Source of the DNA: Tubiluchus corallicola | Taxonomy: Eukaryota; Priapulida; Priapulimorpha; Priapulimorphida; Tubiluchidae | Length of the DNA stretch: 64,000 nt | Direction of reading: 5' to 3' | NCBI GenBank assembly: GCA_030141605.1 | Contig: JAQGDQ010000061.1 | Coordinates: forward strand, 62,001 to 126,000 | In this document: positions 63,746 through 64,000 of the stretch, piece after piece | Layout: each line of letters begins with the position of its first letter | Position numbering within the stretch: the first letter of the stretch is position 1 | Notes under the pieces: generated by a model | Told to the model about the DNA's origin: nothing | Database searches by the model: none | Seen by the model: the letters and a program-made list of their open reading frames with translations, nothing else | Made by a program: the position numbers and the translations under genes

Positions 63746-64000
63746 ATGACGCGAACTTGTCTTTCCACATGAGTGACCGCGCAACAAGGAGCTCAGCTGA
63801 TTCACAACATGATTTTGGTTCAATGCGTTCTTTAATTCATAAATTCTCCTATAATTTAACAGCTTTTGGTAAAAAATCTTTTATTCTAGCGCGACAAATT
63901 CCATTCAACAAATATAAAGGTCACTCAAGCCTGCAGCTCAATTTTTGTACTGTTGCACTATACTTGAGATCCTCGACTACCTATGAGAGAAATATAGCCA
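63309..64000. other. Region upstream of SGK first recognised exon
   Basis: GC-richer and CG-containing between 63380 and 63790, as expected for a promoter/5' UTR area, with the X/Y repeats described separately. From 63790 on it is AT-rich. No upstream exon could be joined in phase. Confidence 0.45.

Overview
This is a window of AT-rich animal nuclear DNA. It holds conserved protein-coding genes split by GT-AG introns, mobile-element relics and tandem repeats. Two features hint at a non-bilaterian or other invertebrate, possibly a cnidarian: the intronless rhodopsin-type receptors with ERF in place of DRY, and the BEL/Pao, hAT, tRNA-SINE and 5S-SINE relics. This placement is an inference from style and is weak.

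Layout: (1) About 491-37950, plus strand: the 3' two thirds of CAD, the fused enzyme of de novo pyrimidine synthesis. I resolve 24 exons with consistent phases, from the CPSase region through the MGS-like allosteric domain, dihydroorotase and linker to aspartate transcarbamylase, which ends in an unusual 38-residue tail. The 5' part (GATase and first half of CPSase) lies upstream of the window. (2) The 8.3 kb CAD intron 10116-18370 holds a nested, probably broken mitochondrial-clan cytochrome P450, a nearly perfect 1 kb tandem duplication and a 33-bp minisatellite. (3) The 10.1 kb CAD intron 27417-37542 holds an intact GPCR gene on the minus strand, a GPCR pseudogene and further relics, a degraded BEL/Pao retroelement, a 16-bp minisatellite and a tRNA-derived SINE. 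(4) 39695-45259, plus strand: METTL18, a protein-histidine methyltransferase, in 8 exons; its third intron holds a foldback element whose arms carry hammerhead-like core motifs. (5) 48731-63181, minus strand: a PX-domain SGK3-type kinase in 13 exons, with a possible extra in-frame exon at 60106-60198, a 5' end embedded in tandem repeats, and introns or 3' UTR carrying 5S-rRNA-like SINE relics, a GATA/GACA microsatellite joined to a perfect 41-bp palindrome, and a hAT element with target-site duplication.

CAD supplies UMP precursors, METTL18 modifies a histidine of ribosomal protein L3 in known animals, and SGK3 is an endosomal AGC kinase. All three are growth-related housekeeping genes, but nothing here shows that their linkage is functional. 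METTL18 and SGK are tail to tail with opposed polyadenylation signals about 33 bp apart. I see no prokaryotic-type system, CRISPR array, true tRNA gene or intact rRNA gene.
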